A stretch of 64,000 bases of DNA from Amycolatopsis coloradensis (GCF_001953865.1 NZ_MQUQ01000004.1:277007-341006), one strand, 5' to 3'; positions 32,820-41,963 are shown, counted from the first letter of the stretch. Numbers and translations are program-made. Notes: generated from the sequence alone by a model not told the origin.

Positions 32820-33854
32820 TCAGACGTCGGTGTACCAGTGCACGGCGATCGTGCCGCGGTTCGCGACGCGGTGCTGTGCCTCGACTCCGACCCAGCCGCG
32901 GAACCTGCCCGAATCGTCGATCACCTGGAGCTGCGGCTTGAGGTGCGAGCCGCCGTTGTAGCACTTGCTGTCACCCTGCAGCAGACAGGTGCAGAAGTGC
33001 TCGTAGAAGTTCTTCCGCCCGCCCTCGGAGGCCAGGTAGTACCGGATTGCCCTCTTCTCACCGGGCTTGCAGGCCGTGCAGGCGGTCGAATTCGGATCGG
33101 TGATCTCGACGGCCGCGCTCAGGCAGTTGTCGTTGCACTCCTTCCACTGCGGCAGCGAAAGGTTGATCCCGGAGGTGCCGGTGCCGGAGTACAGCTTCCC
33201 CGTCTTCACGTCATAGGCGTTGTACGCGTAGCGGCCCGGGTAGTACTTCTTCGGCATTTCCTTCAACGGCACGGAAACGGTGGTACGGACGTTGCTGCCG
33301 TAGCCCTGGCCCACGTTCGCGCCGTAGCTCGAGCCGGTCAGGGAGAGCACGGCGATCCCGGCCTCCGGGCTGGCGACCGTCCATGCCTCGGTGGAGCCGT
33401 TGTCCCAGGTGATGGCGAGTTTGGAGCCGGTGGTGGTGTACTTCCCCCTCAGCTCCTTGACCTCGGCCCCGGCCTGGAATCCGCCGGCGGTGTGGATCGC
33501 GCAGTTGTCGCAGCCCGCCGACGTACTGCGGATGGTCGCCGCCGGGTACCCGATGCTCCAGCTCCAGAACCAGAACGCCTCCCGGACGGTGCCGTCCGGG
33601 TCGAAGTAGTACATCGCCAGCCGCGAGAACTCCTTGCCCGTCGGCGTGGTTCCGGTCGGCGCCACCTGTCCGATCGTGACCGCGTAGCTCTCCTTGCCGC
33701 CTGGCCTCTCCACCACCGCCGACGCGGTGCCGGGCAGCGCCACCCCCGTCAACGCGAGAATCCCCAGTACGACGAGCCACGACCGCAGCGACCTGCGTTT
33801 CGGTGCCGTCCCTCCCGATGCCCCCGCACGCGCCGCCTGCCGAGTGACGTTCAT
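32820..33854 (-). CDS. Secreted Cys-containing protein of unknown family
   Basis: The ATG at 33854 has GAGAGGGGAG upstream and opens a 344-residue preprotein. It has a charged N terminus (PKRRSLRS), a hydrophobic core ([20 protein letters not shown]) and AXA cleavage near residue 46. The mature part is rich in Trp, Tyr and Gly. It contains paired Cys ([39 protein letters not shown]), suggesting disulphides or metal binding in an extracellular protein. A central stretch resembles a lipocalin-like beta-barrel. Function unknown. Single gene, next to a divergent DUF1345 gene. Confidence 0.72.
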   Translation of the reverse strand: MNVTRQAARAGASGGTAPKRRSLRSWLVVLGILALTGVALPGTASAVVERPGGKESYAVTIGQVAPTGTTPTGKEFSRLAMYYFDPDGTVREAFWFWSWSIGYPAATIRSTSAGCDNCAIHTAGGFQAGAEVKELRGKYTTTGSKLAITWDNGSTEAWTVASPEAGIAVLSLTGSSYGANVGQGYGSNVRTTVSVPLKEMPKKYYPGRYAYNAYDVKTGKLYSGTGTSGINLSLPQWKECNDNCLSAAVEITDPNSTACTACKPGEKRAIRYYLASEGGRKNFYEHFCTCLLQGDSKCYNGGSHLKPQLQVIDDSGRFRGWVGVEAQHRVANRGTIAVHWYTDV

Positions 33855-34003
33855 GGCTCCCCTCTCGTTACCGCGCGGCCCGGCCGGTCCGGACCTGCCC
33901 GCGACTACCACGCCCGGCGCATCGCCCCGCGTTGCCGTTCGATCACCCATATCACCCGAATGGCTCCGGAGGCGGGCCTCGGAGGTGTGCCGCCCGCCCC
34001 GGC

Positions 34004-34009
34004 TACGGT
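34004..34009 (+). promoter_or_regulatory. -10 box (TACGGT) for leaderless DUF1345 mRNA
   Basis: TACGGT fits TAnnnT and ends 7 bp before the ATG at 34017. No ribosome binding site precedes that ATG, so transcription probably starts at the codon itself. Confidence 0.45.
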
Positions 34010-34016
34010 GTGGCTC

Positions 34017-34652
34017 ATGAAGAGTCGGAGGCCTCTGTCTGCGGTCACGCGGCTCGCTGTCGCCGTGGCCGTCGGAGCGGTTATCGGCACGCTCGTCGGC
34101 GTGGTGACGCACGGATCGCTCGGCGTACTGGTGGGAATCGCCGTCGCGGCGGCGGCCTTCGTCGTCGCGGGCTGGGCGGTGCTGTGGCCGCTGGACGCCA
34201 CCGCCACCCGGCGGAACGCCCGCCGTGAGGACTTCCGTCCCGTCACCGAGGAACTCGTCATCGTCGGGGCGGCCCTCAGTGGCCTGGTCGGTGTGGTGGG
34301 ACTGCTGGTCTTCGGGAATTCCAGCAGCGGGGACGTGACCGCGGCGACCGCGCTGGGTGGCGTGTTCATGGCGTGGGCGGGGCTTCACCTGATGTACGCC
34401 ACCCGCTACGCGCATCTCTATTACTCGACGCCAGCAGGCGGAATCGATTTCAATTCGGACGATCTCCCGACCTATCGGGACTTCCTCTACTTCAGCTACA
34501 ACCTCGGCATGACCTACCAGGTGTCGGACACCGCCGTCTCGAGTTCGACGATCCGCGCGGTCGTCCTGAGGCACACCCTGCTGTCCTACCTGTTCGGCAC
34601 CGTCATCCTGGCGACCACGATCAACCTGGTGGCCGGGGTCGTCACCGGCTGA
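34017..34652 (+). CDS. DUF1345 family membrane protein
   Basis: The 211-residue protein has about five hydrophobic segments ([56 protein letters not shown] and others). The DUF1345 hallmark [17 protein letters not shown] lies near residue 163, after [14 protein letters not shown] longer open frame extends upstream but has no membrane or family character there. It is an inner-membrane protein of unknown function, monocistronic, facing a 3-hydroxyacyl-CoA dehydrogenase gene with a 6-bp gap between stops. Confidence 0.85.
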   Translation: MKSRRPLSAVTRLAVAVAVGAVIGTLVGVVTHGSLGVLVGIAVAAAAFVVAGWAVLWPLDATATRRNARREDFRPVTEELVIVGAALSGLVGVVGLLVFGNSSSGDVTAATALGGVFMAWAGLHLMYATRYAHLYYSTPAGGIDFNSDDLPTYRDFLYFSYNLGMTYQVSDTAVSSSTIRAVVLRHTLLSYLFGTVILATTINLVAGVVTG

Positions 34653-34658
34653 AGTCCG

Positions 34659-35522
34659 TCACGGATAGGTGTAGAAGCCCTCGCCGGTCTTGACGCCGAG
34701 TTTGCCGCCGTCGACGTATTCGTGCAGCAGTTCCCGGGGACCCGACGGCAGGTCCGGATATTCCTCCGCGTAGTGGTTTTCGATGTCGAGCACGACATCC
34801 AAACCGACCTGGTCCATCATCTGGAACGGCCCGACGGGCATATGCCAGTTGATCCGGAACATCCCGTCCACGTCCTCGGGGCGGGCGACGCCCTCGGCGA
34901 CGACCGCCAGCGATTCCCGCTTGATGGCCGCCCAAATGCGGTTGAAGATGAACCCCACGCTTTCCTTGCGCGCCTCGAACGGGTGAATGCCGAACTCGGG
35001 AAGCACCGCCAGCAAGGTGTCCAGCAGGCCTCGGTCGGTCTCGCCGTCGGACATGAGATCGACGGCCGGGGAGCCGGGCGGCATGTAGAAGTGCATATTG
35101 CACAGCCGGGACCTGTCCCGCACCTTCTCGGCCATCGTCCGCGACGGATAGGACGACGAGTTGGTGGCGAAGATCGTGTCCGCGGGCGCGGCCTCGTCGA
35201 TTTGACCCCATAGGGGGATTTTGAGGTCCAGCCGTTCCGGCACCGCCTCCACGACCAGCCAGGCGTCTTCGAGTGCCGCTTCCACCGACGTCACGGCCTC
35301 CGCGCGGCCGACCTCGCCATGGCCACGCTCGGCCACCACGTCCGGCAGGGTCCGCGCCACGTAGTCGACCGCCGCGGCGCCCTGCTCGGCACTCGGGTCG
35401 TAGATCCGCACCGTCCCGCCACGGGAGGCGAACATCAGCGCGATCCGCCGTCCCAGCGTCCCCGCCCCGAACACCGCCACCGGGCGGTCGCGGATGCCGT
35501 CGAAGTCCTGTGTGTACGCCAT
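34659..35522 (-). CDS. 3-hydroxyacyl-CoA dehydrogenase family protein
   Basis: The 287-residue enzyme has the N-terminal NAD fold (VAVFGAGTLGRRIALMFASR, about residues 15-34), the adenine-side Asp in VRIYDPS and ATNSSSYPSRTMAEKVRDRS. The catalytic His is in NMHFYMPPG (about 143), followed by the C-terminal domain with GFIFNRIWAAIKRESLAVVA and VGPFQMMDQVGLDVVLDI. The ATG at 35522 is preferred to an upstream GTG because the extra residues are unconserved. It probably oxidises a short-chain 3-hydroxyacyl-CoA, but similar enzymes act on lambda-crystallin-type substrates. It stands alone. Confidence 0.85.
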   Translation of the reverse strand: MAYTQDFDGIRDRPVAVFGAGTLGRRIALMFASRGGTVRIYDPSAEQGAAAVDYVARTLPDVVAERGHGEVGRAEAVTSVEAALEDAWLVVEAVPERLDLKIPLWGQIDEAAPADTIFATNSSSYPSRTMAEKVRDRSRLCNMHFYMPPGSPAVDLMSDGETDRGLLDTLLAVLPEFGIHPFEARKESVGFIFNRIWAAIKRESLAVVAEGVARPEDVDGMFRINWHMPVGPFQMMDQVGLDVVLDIENHYAEEYPDLPSGPRELLHEYVDGGKLGVKTGEGFYTYP

Positions 35523-35730
35523 GCCGATCCGGCCTTTCGTCCCTCGTTCGGTCACTGATCCCGGAGATCGGTTCGCCCTGTGCCGTCAGGCCGTTTCCGG
35601 GAAAGGACAACACACATCGGCGCTCCCCGCATGTCGTTGATCACCGGACAGAACGCGCGCGACCGGCCGAGGTCGGGCAAGCTGCACTCGATCGGTGAAC
35701 CCTCTGCGGCCAGGAAGGCGAGATACCGGC

Positions 35731-37437
35731 ATGCAGGAACTGGCGTTGCTCGCCGTGGTGGCGGTGTTGATCATCGTCGTGGTTTCGTACGCCGCCCCGA
35801 AACTCGGGGTCGCGGCACCGGTGCTGCTGGTGATCGTGGGGATGGCGTGCAGCCTGATCCCCGGTGCTCCGGAGCTGTCGGTCGAACCCGATCTGATCCT
35901 CGTGCTCGTGCTGCCGCCGATCCTCTACGCGACCGCGGTGAACATGCCGGTCATGGACTTCCGCCGGGATCTGGGCACGATCGGGGCATTGTCGGTGCTG
36001 CTGGTCGTCGTGTCCGCGTTCGGTACCGCACTGCTGATCTGGTGGCTCATCCCCGACCTCGGTTTCGCCACCGCCGTCGCACTCGGCGCGGTCATCAGCC
36101 CGCCGGACGCGGTCGCCGCGACCTCGATCGGCAAACGCCTCGGACTGCCGCCCCGGCTCGTCACCATCCTCGAAGGCGAGGGCCTGGTCAACGACGCCAC
36201 CGCGCTGGTGCTGCTGCGGACCGCGGTCGCCGCGATCGCGGGCACCGTCTCCTTCTGGGGCGCGCTCGGCGACTTCGCCTTCGCCGTCTTCGTCGCCATC
36301 GCGGTCGGCGCCGTCGTCGGTTTCGTGTCGGTCCGTGCCCGCTCCCGGATCCGCGACCAAGCCGTCCTGACGACCGCGATCTCCTTCGTGGTCCCGTTCC
36401 TGGCCTTCATCCCGGCCGAGGAACTACACGCCTCCGGCGTCATCGCGGTCGTGACGACCGGGCTCATCACCGGCCACCAGAGCGCGAAACGCTTCACCGC
36501 GCACGACCGCATCTCCGAACGCACCAACTGGCGGACGATCCAGCTGCTCCTGGAGAACGGCGTCTTCCTCCTGGTGGGGTTCGAGATCACCGCGGTCGTC
36601 GCGGATGTCCACACGTCGGGTCAGGGGGTGTGGGCCACGGTCGGTCTCGGCCTCCTCGCGACGCTCACCCTCATCGTCCTGCGTACCACGTTCGTCGTCC
36701 CGCTCATCGCCGCCCTGCGGCGGCAACAGCGTGAGGCGGGCGAACTCGGCGACCGGATCGAGGCGGCGCTGGACGGACTCAGCGAACGAGGCCCCCACCC
36801 CGGCAAGCAACGCCGGTACGCGACGGCGAACCGGGTCCTCCGCCGTCGCCACGCCGACTCCGCGTTCTACGCCAGCGAAGGACTCGGCTGGCGTGGCGGC
36901 GGCGTCCTCGCCTGGTCCGGGATGCGGGGTGTCGTCACCGTGGCCGCCGCGCAGTCGCTCCCCAGCGACGTGCCCCACCGGGCCGAACTGGTGCTGATCG
37001 CCTTCACCGTCGCGATCGTCACCCTGCTCCTGCAAGGCGGCACGCTCCCGATCCTGGTCAAACGGCTCGGCATCCAAGGCACCGACGCCGAACACGAACA
37101 CCGCGAATACGCTCGTCTCGCCGTCGAGATCCAGGACGCCGCGCAGGCACTCCTCGACAGTCCGGAACTGCGCCGCGAAAACGGCGAGCCCTTCGACGAG
37201 ACGATCCTCGACCGGACCCGTGAACGCGTGCTCGCCACCGCCGAAGCCATCGACAAGATGCTGAACGAACGTGACCCCGAAAGCCCTCTGCACCAGCGGC
37301 GGGAACTGCAACGCCTCCTCATCGACGCACAGCAGAACGCGCTCCTCGACGCCCGCTCCGGTGGCACCTACAGCTCACACACCCTCCAACGCGCGCAGAA
37401 CCTCATCGACAACCAGGCCGCCCGCTTCACCTCGTGA
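35731..37437 (+). CDS. Na+/H+ antiporter (CPA1/NhaP type)
   Basis: The 568-residue protein starts at an ATG preceded by AAGGCGAG. About 12 hydrophobic segments are visible, with family motifs VALGAVISPPDAVAATSIGK (around 112, including the ion-binding DA pair) and LEGEGLVNDATALVLLRTAV (around 143, with the essential ND). WSGMRGVVTVAAAQSLP lies near 395. A C-terminal cytoplasmic helical region of 110 residues, charged and coiled-coil-like, closes it. It exchanges cations for protons at the membrane. It converges on the YceI gene with an 11-bp overlap. Confidence 0.9.
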   Translation: MQELALLAVVAVLIIVVVSYAAPKLGVAAPVLLVIVGMACSLIPGAPELSVEPDLILVLVLPPILYATAVNMPVMDFRRDLGTIGALSVLLVVVSAFGTALLIWWLIPDLGFATAVALGAVISPPDAVAATSIGKRLGLPPRLVTILEGEGLVNDATALVLLRTAVAAIAGTVSFWGALGDFAFAVFVAIAVGAVVGFVSVRARSRIRDQAVLTTAISFVVPFLAFIPAEELHASGVIAVVTTGLITGHQSAKRFTAHDRISERTNWRTIQLLLENGVFLLVGFEITAVVADVHTSGQGVWATVGLGLLATLTLIVLRTTFVVPLIAALRRQQREAGELGDRIEAALDGLSERGPHPGKQRRYATANRVLRRRHADSAFYASEGLGWRGGGVLAWSGMRGVVTVAAAQSLPSDVPHRAELVLIAFTVAIVTLLLQGGTLPILVKRLGIQGTDAEHEHREYARLAVEIQDAAQALLDSPELRRENGEPFDETILDRTRERVLATAEAIDKMLNERDPESPLHQRRELQRLLIDAQQNALLDARSGGTYSSHTLQRAQNLIDNQAARFTS

Positions 37438-37969
37438 CTGCCTTCGGTGCCAGCCCGGCAGTGAACCGCACGGTCACCTTCGGGCTGACCAGCAGCTTGG
37501 TCGCGAAGTTCCAGTTCACGCCCCAGCGGTTGCGGTCGATCGTGAAGCTGCCCGCGAGGGCTACCCCGGCGGGCCTGGCCTCGACCAGTTCGACGGCGAT
37601 GCCGCTGACCGGGTGGGTGACGCCTCGGATGCTCAGGTCGCCGTCGATCTCGAACCGGGTGCCGCCGAGGTGGCGGACCCCGGTCGAGGCGAAGGTGAGG
37701 ACAGGGTGGCCTTCGACGTCGAGGAACGCCGTGCGCAGCTGGTCGTCGCGTTGCCGGTTGCCGGTGAGGATGCTCGCGGCCTTGACGGTGAACCGGACAC
37801 TGGACCGTGACGGGTCGTCCCCGTCGAGGTGTGCGACGCCCTCGAACTCGTCGAAATGGCCGGACACTCGGCCGGCCATGGTGTGCCGCGCGACGAAACC
37901 GAGGGTCGTCCGGGTGGTGTCCAGGCCGTAGTCACCGGTCAGTTCGCTGAGCGTGGTCGTGGTCGTCAT
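37427..37969 (-). CDS. YceI family protein
   Basis: The 180-residue protein has the YceI lipocalin-like fold. Typical segments are GDYGLDTTRTTLGFVARHTM, VRFTVKAASILTGNRQRDDQ, LRTAFLDVEGHPVLTFASTG and GVTHPVSGIAVEL, ending NRWGVNWN. No signal peptide is present, so it is likely cytoplasmic. Such proteins bind isoprenoid quinone-like lipids. A TCACA-N16-CGTC promoter lies upstream on the minus strand and is shared by inverted repeat with the sigma-factor gene, so YceI is probably part of the ECF41 regulon. Confidence 0.88.
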   Translation of the reverse strand: MTTTTTLSELTGDYGLDTTRTTLGFVARHTMAGRVSGHFDEFEGVAHLDGDDPSRSSVRFTVKAASILTGNRQRDDQLRTAFLDVEGHPVLTFASTGVRHLGGTRFEIDGDLSIRGVTHPVSGIAVELVEARPAGVALAGSFTIDRNRWGVNWNFATKLLVSPKVTVRFTAGLAPKAVTR

Positions 37970-38011
37970 GCTGGGACTCCTAGCGGGTGGGGTGTTCCGT
38001 CTCGGCACTAC

Positions 38012-38075
38012 GACGACACCGCCCCGCCGGATGTGAGGCGCGAGCCCGCCTCACATCCGGCGGTGGTGTCTCGTC
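38012..38075. promoter_or_regulatory. Divergent ECF41-type promoters inside a perfect 15-bp inverted repeat
   Basis: On the plus strand TCACAT (38051-38056) and CGTC (38072-38075) are 15 bp apart. On the minus strand TCACAT (38036-38031) and CGTC (38015-38012) have the same spacing. This equals TCACA-N16-CGTC, close to the published ECF41 consensus. The two -35 boxes are embedded in perfect 15-bp arms (GCCGGATGTGAGGCG and complement, 38026-38061). They drive sigJ and yceI. Confidence 0.75.
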
Positions 38076-38110
38076 GTACCCGGGACAGCACGCGAGCAGG
38101 AGGCAGTCCC

Positions 38111-39019
38111 ATGAACGATCCGTCCGAGCCCGGCCTGAGCGCGATCATGCGAGAACGTCGTCAGCTGATCGGGCTCGCGTATCGCCTGGTCGGTTCCCTT
38201 TCGGAGGCCGAGGACGTGGTGCAGGAGACCTACACCCGCTGGTACGCCATGTCCCCCGCCGCACGGGAGGCGATCGACTCCCCCGGCGCCTGGCTGACGA
38301 CGGTCGCCAGCCGCATCTGCCTCGACCTGCTCGGCTCGGCACGCGCGAGACGGGAACGCTACGTCGGCGAGTGGATCCCCGAACCGGTGCCGGGACAGGT
38401 CACGTGGACGACCGGCCGCCCGCCCACCGCCGACCCCGCCGACCGGATCACCCTCGACGAGTCGATCACCATGGCGTTCCTCGTCGTGCTCGAATCGTTG
38501 ACCCCGGCCGAACGGGTCGCGTTCGTCCTGCACGACGTCTTCCGTTACGCCTTCGCCGAAGTGGCGGAGATCGTCGGCCGCACTCCGGCGGCCTGCCGCC
38601 AGCTGGCCTCCTCCGCACGCCGCCGCATCCGCGCGACGCAGGCGTCCCCCGCCCCGATCACCGGTCAGGCCGTTCTCGTCAAGGAATTCAAGAAGGCGTG
38701 GGAAGCCAAGGACATCGGAGCACTCATCGGTCTCCTCGACCCCGACGTCAAGGCGGTCGGCGACGGGGGCGGACTCGTCCAGGCCGCGCTCCACCCCTTC
38801 GAAGGTCGCGAACAGGTCGCGTCCTACCTCATGGAGGTGGCGCACAAGACGTCCGAACTCGACCTGCTGGAGCGGACCGTCAACGGCCGGCCCGGCCTCG
38901 TGCTCCAGCAGGCCGGGCTGACCGTCGCGGTGTTCGCGTTCGACGTCGCCGACGACCGCATCCGGCGTATCTGGGGTGTGCGGAACCCCGAGAAACTCCG
39001 GTCGTGGACGGACGCGTGA
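38111..39019 (+). CDS. sigJ: ECF41 family RNA polymerase sigma factor (SigJ-like)
   Basis: The 302-residue protein has sigma region 2 (RQLIGLAYRLVGSLSEAEDV, VQETYTRWYA) and region 4 (SLTPAERVAFVLHDVFRYAF, VAEIVGRTPAACRQLASSAR). A C-terminal SnoaL-like domain of 115 residues contains GDGGGLVQAALHPFEGREQV with the DGGG motif that defines ECF41. In this group the fused C-terminal domain, not an anti-sigma factor, modulates activity. The start ATG follows AGGAGGCAG. An ECF41-type promoter lies 36 bp upstream (autoregulation), and a CMD gene is nearby, which is the conserved ECF41 partner. Confidence 0.9.
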   Translation: MNDPSEPGLSAIMRERRQLIGLAYRLVGSLSEAEDVVQETYTRWYAMSPAAREAIDSPGAWLTTVASRICLDLLGSARARRERYVGEWIPEPVPGQVTWTTGRPPTADPADRITLDESITMAFLVVLESLTPAERVAFVLHDVFRYAFAEVAEIVGRTPAACRQLASSARRRIRATQASPAPITGQAVLVKEFKKAWEAKDIGALIGLLDPDVKAVGDGGGLVQAALHPFEGREQVASYLMEVAHKTSELDLLERTVNGRPGLVLQQAGLTVAVFAFDVADDRIRRIWGVRNPEKLRSWTDA

Positions 39020-39022
39020 CCG

Positions 39023-39457
39023 CTACGCCGGGAGGGCGCCGAGTTGCCGCAGCTGGGTGAGGACGTCGACGACACCCCAGATCTCGGCGATCCGCCCTCC
39101 GGCGAACCGGAAAATGAAGATCTCGCTGTAGGAAACCGACTTTCCGGTGGCCGGGAGGCCCCTGAACTCACCCCGGTAGGTGCCGGTGACGGTGTTCCGG
39201 CAGACGACCTTGTCCCCGTCCGCGAGTACGTCCTCGGCCGTGACGCTCAGGTCGGGGAACCCGCGTAGCAGCACTTGCCACACTCGCGCGAGGGCCTGTG
39301 CTCCCGTCGTGTCTATCGGCACCGGGGCGTGGAACACCACGTCCGGTGCGACGACCTCGTCGATCATCGCCGTGACGGCCTCGACGCTGCCGGTGTTGGT
39401 CGCGTCGTGAAAGCGGGCGAACGCCGCCCGATTGCGCGCCGTTTCGGTGGTGGACAT
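39023..39457 (-). CDS. SnoaL-like ester cyclase
   Basis: The 144-residue protein has the SnoaL/NTF2-like fold: NRAAFARFHDATNTGSVEAV, VVAPDVVFHAPVPIDTTGAQ, VWQVLLRGFPDLSVTAEDVL and TGKSVSYSEIFIFRFAGGRI. A strong GGAGGAGGC site precedes the ATG. It follows the CMD gene by 17 bp and is likely in its operon, thus under ECF41 control. Such small proteins cyclise, hydrolyse or bind hydrophobic ligands. The substrate is unknown. The 3' end converges on sigJ with 3 bp between stops. Confidence 0.85.
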   Translation of the reverse strand: MSTTETARNRAAFARFHDATNTGSVEAVTAMIDEVVAPDVVFHAPVPIDTTGAQALARVWQVLLRGFPDLSVTAEDVLADGDKVVCRNTVTGTYRGEFRGLPATGKSVSYSEIFIFRFAGGRIAEIWGVVDVLTQLRQLGALPA

Positions 39458-39474
39458 GGTGCCTCCTCCAGCCG

Positions 39475-39945
39475 TCAGGCGAACTGCCCGGCCCGGTAGT
39501 CGCCCGCGGGGTTCTGGACGATGGCGTTCACCCGGTTGAAGGCGTTGATCAGCGAGATCACCCCCACCAGCGCGGCGAGCTGGTCCTCGTCAAAGTGCTT
39601 GGCTACGTTCGCCCACGCCTCGTCGGTGACTCCACCACCGTCTGCCATCCGGCAGGCCTGCTCGGTCAGCTCCAGCGCGGCGCGCTCGGCTTCGGTGAAG
39701 ACCGTCGCCTCCCGCCACGCCGCGACCAGGTTGATCCGCACGTCCGACTCACCCGCGGCGGCCGCCTCCTTGGTGTGGATGTCCAGGCATACGGCGCATC
39801 CGTTGATCTGGCTCGCGCGAATCCGCACCAGTTCCTGGACCGTCAACGACAGCGGTGAGCCTGCCAGCGACCTCCCCGCCGAGATGATGGTCTTCATGAA
39901 CTTTCCCCCGACGGGGTTGCCGAAGTAGTCAAGCCGGGCTTCCAT
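39475..39945 (-). CDS. Carboxymuconolactone decarboxylase/AhpD-like protein
   Basis: The 156-residue protein carries the AhpD redox motif (QINGCAVCLDIHTKEA, Cys-X-X-Cys plus His, about residues 47-62), the core of a CMD-family antioxidant peroxidase or disulphide enzyme. The helical bundle includes RINLVAAWREATVFTEAERA and ALVGVISLINAFNRVNAI. CMD genes are the conserved neighbours and main targets of ECF41 sigma factors. Here a TGACA-N16-CGTC promoter lies 39 bp upstream. It is probably a stress-induced peroxidase-type protein. Confidence 0.88.
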   Translation of the reverse strand: MEARLDYFGNPVGGKFMKTIISAGRSLAGSPLSLTVQELVRIRASQINGCAVCLDIHTKEAAAAGESDVRINLVAAWREATVFTEAERAALELTEQACRMADGGGVTDEAWANVAKHFDEDQLAALVGVISLINAFNRVNAIVQNPAGDYRAGQFA

Positions 39946-39983
39946 CGCGATCTCCTCTGTCGTAGTGGGTGTTCTGCCCTACT

Positions 39984-40008
39984 GACGAGGCAGCCTCGCG
40001 AAATGTCA
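39984..40008 (-). promoter_or_regulatory. ECF41-type promoter of the CMD operon
   Basis: Read on the minus strand, TGACAT (40008-40003) and CGTC (39987-39984) are separated by 15 bp, identical to the spacing of the two promoters at 38012-38075. Confidence 0.65.
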
Positions 40009-40148
40009 GCCCGGCCCGGCTGTCCGGCGCTCACCGCAGGCGGTGGACGTTGGTGATCGTCCGCAGCGACACAAAGGGGGACGGGCTGTACAGCGCCGCA
40101 CGGAACCGATGCCACGGATTTGGTGAGAGCGTCCCCAGTTCTGATCGT

Positions 40149-40595
40149 TCACACGCCACCCCGCCGACTTCGCAACATCTGCTCCCCCGCGTCCACATAG
40201 GACTCGAAGAATGCGGCGACCTCCGAAAGCCGGGCGGCGGCGTCCTCGTCCTCGGCGGACCGCGTTCCGCTCCGGAGCACCCGGATGAACGCGCGGGTCC
40301 GTTCGTGGCCGGCGGCGAGGAGTTGCTCGAATCCGCCCACCGCCTCGACGAGCAAGCGGCGGCTGCCGGGTTGCGGGATGGTCCGGGCGAGTCCCCAGGA
40401 GACCAGCTCACGGACGGCCACGCTCACCGCCCCCTTGCTGAGGCCGAGGGCCGCGCCGAGGGTGTCCAGCGACGCGGGGCTGGAGCCGAGCAGAAGCTGC
40501 CCGTAGACACGCCCTGTCGCGCGCGGCAGGTTCCACGACGCGAGGAAGTCACCCATGGCCGTGACGAATACGGCACGGTCGTCGGTGGTCGTCAT
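40149..40595 (-). CDS. GbsR/MarR-type transcriptional regulator
   Basis: The 148-residue winged-helix protein has SWNLPRATGRVYGQLLLGSS (first helices) and LDTLGAALGLSKGAVSVAVR followed by ELVSWGLARTIPQPGSRRLL, the recognition helix and wing of the GbsR-like MarR branch. A C-terminal helix (AARLSEVAAFFESYVDAGEQ) serves dimerisation. Its ATG overlaps the hydrolase stop (ATGA), so the two form an operon. It probably represses that operon through the AT-rich site at 41391. Confidence 0.85.
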   Translation of the reverse strand: MTTTDDRAVFVTAMGDFLASWNLPRATGRVYGQLLLGSSPASLDTLGAALGLSKGAVSVAVRELVSWGLARTIPQPGSRRLLVEAVGGFEQLLAAGHERTRAFIRVLRSGTRSAEDEDAAARLSEVAAFFESYVDAGEQMLRSRRGGV

Positions 40596-41389
40596 GCCGC
40601 GTCCCAGCCGTCGATGATGCCCCTGATCACCTTCGTGGCCGCGTCCGCCGCGTCGACGGTGACCACGTGTCCGGCATCGGGAACGACGTGCTCGGTCATC
40701 CCTTCGGCTCGTGCCCAGCGGGGCATCGCGACCGCGATGTTGCCGGTACGGTCGCGGTCGCCGCGAACGAGGCCGAGTGGAACAGGCGTGCGATATCCCG
40801 GTTCCGGCGCGACGAGCGACACGGTAGCGCGCCAGACATCGAGGAAGACGCGTTTGGGCATCCGCGCGAACGTCGCCTCGCACTCGGCGATCCCCTCCGG
40901 CGTCACCGCCGAAGCGCGGGCCATGATTCCGGGAAGCCGCGAGGCGGGGATGAGCGCCAGCGAAGGGGCGGCGAGTTTCAGCAGGAGCCGCTCCACCGCG
41001 GTGAGCGGGCCGGCGTTCCAGGTGGAGTCCATGACGATGAGGCCGTAGGCGCGCTCGGGAAGACGGCGAACGAGTGCCTGCACGAGGTTTCCGCCGAGCG
41101 AGTGTCCGATGAGGATCGGCCGGTCGAGGCCGAGGTGATCGAGGAGGGCGACCAGATCGTCGAGCGCGGTCGTCGCCGTGAACCGGGCACCCGCTTCGAG
41201 GCTCGACTCGCCGTGCCCGCGCTGATCCCAGCTGACGACGCGGTGGCCCGCCTCGTGCAGGGCGGCGGCTTGCGCGTCGAACATGCGGTGATCCAGACCG
41301 GCGCCATGGGTGAGGACGACAGGGCGCCGCTCCCCCACGAGGTCGCCGTAACGCAGCTCACCGCCGTCCCGCTCGAGCACCAGGCTCAT
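40592..41389 (-). CDS. Alpha/beta-fold hydrolase
   Basis: The 265-residue enzyme has VVLTHGAGLDHRMF (oxyanion region), SWDQRGHGES, the nucleophile elbow LIGHSLGGNLVQALV with Ser (near residue 95) and a final PDAGHVVTVD with catalytic His. A cap domain (residues of about 125-190) separates core strands. Starts at ATG 41389 or 41398 are possible; I use the first because of spacing to the operator. It is cotranscribed with the GbsR/MarR regulator. Substrate unknown, most likely a small ester or lactone. Confidence 0.85.
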   Translation of the reverse strand: MSLVLERDGGELRYGDLVGERRPVVLTHGAGLDHRMFDAQAAALHEAGHRVVSWDQRGHGESSLEAGARFTATTALDDLVALLDHLGLDRPILIGHSLGGNLVQALVRRLPERAYGLIVMDSTWNAGPLTAVERLLLKLAAPSLALIPASRLPGIMARASAVTPEGIAECEATFARMPKRVFLDVWRATVSLVAPEPGYRTPVPLGLVRGDRDRTGNIAVAMPRWARAEGMTEHVVPDAGHVVTVDAADAATKVIRGIIDGWDAA

Positions 41390-41390
41390 A

Positions 41391-41417
41391 TTTACCATAT
41401 TCTAAATATAGTACAAA
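41391..41417. promoter_or_regulatory. AT-rich imperfect palindrome upstream of hydrolase/MarR operon
   Basis: ATATT-CTA-AATAT is a perfect core, extended by TTTAC on one side and GTACAAA on the other. It is strikingly AT-rich against its GC-rich surroundings and overlaps the possible start of the hydrolase. It fits a MarR-type operator and an overlapping -10 box. Confidence 0.5.
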
Positions 41418-41538
41418 TAAACCGCGGCGGGCCTGCCCGAAGTCAGGACTGGGCTCACCACAAGCGGTAGCATCACCGAGGCCAGCTGGTCCGGTCACCG
41501 CCGTCGACCGGATCGCTGCCCGCTATTGGAGGTAGCTG

Positions 41539-41949
41539 ATGTACACCCCGTCCACACGGTCCTTTCCGGTGTCGCTGAACCCCGGTGACCCCGTCCGGGA
41601 AGCGGCGCTCCAGGCCGCCACCGCACGGCTCGACGAGTTCTTCGGCGATCGTGTCCGGGTCGAGGTGGAACGTCTCGACCGCATCGGGCCTTGGGTGTTC
41701 CTGCAAGGGACGATGCGCACCACGGATTCCGGCCGTCCGTACTACGCCGGAACCGTCTACGAGGCACGCCGCGCCGACGGCGTCATGTCCGACGTCTACG
41801 TCGCCCTGCTCAAGAAGGCCGACGAAACGGGTGCCGACAACGACGCGCGGTCCTGGCGCTTGTCCGACTACGCCGTCGGCCCGACCGATGTGGCCTGGCT
41901 GACGTGGCCGGACGAGCACGAGGCACCGCGCGCGTTGTTCGGCTTCTGA
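41539..41949 (+). CDS. Conserved hypothetical protein
   Basis: The 136-residue protein starts at an ATG 6 bp after GGAGGTAG. It is an alpha/beta protein with RLDEFFGDRVRVEVERLDRI, PWVFLQGTMRTTDSGRPYYA and VAWLTWPDEHEAPRALFGF. No family is recognised. It is alone, with its 3' end 14 bp from the convergent type VII effector gene. Confidence 0.65.
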   Translation: MYTPSTRSFPVSLNPGDPVREAALQAATARLDEFFGDRVRVEVERLDRIGPWVFLQGTMRTTDSGRPYYAGTVYEARRADGVMSDVYVALLKKADETGADNDARSWRLSDYAVGPTDVAWLTWPDEHEAPRALFGF

Positions 41950-41963
41950 CTCCGCTAACCGGC

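Noticed and set aside
32796..34016. Upstream extension of the DUF1345 gene frame to a 618-residue protein
   Set aside because: The extra 400 residues are antisense to a secreted-protein gene and carry no domain. The membrane protein starts at 34017.
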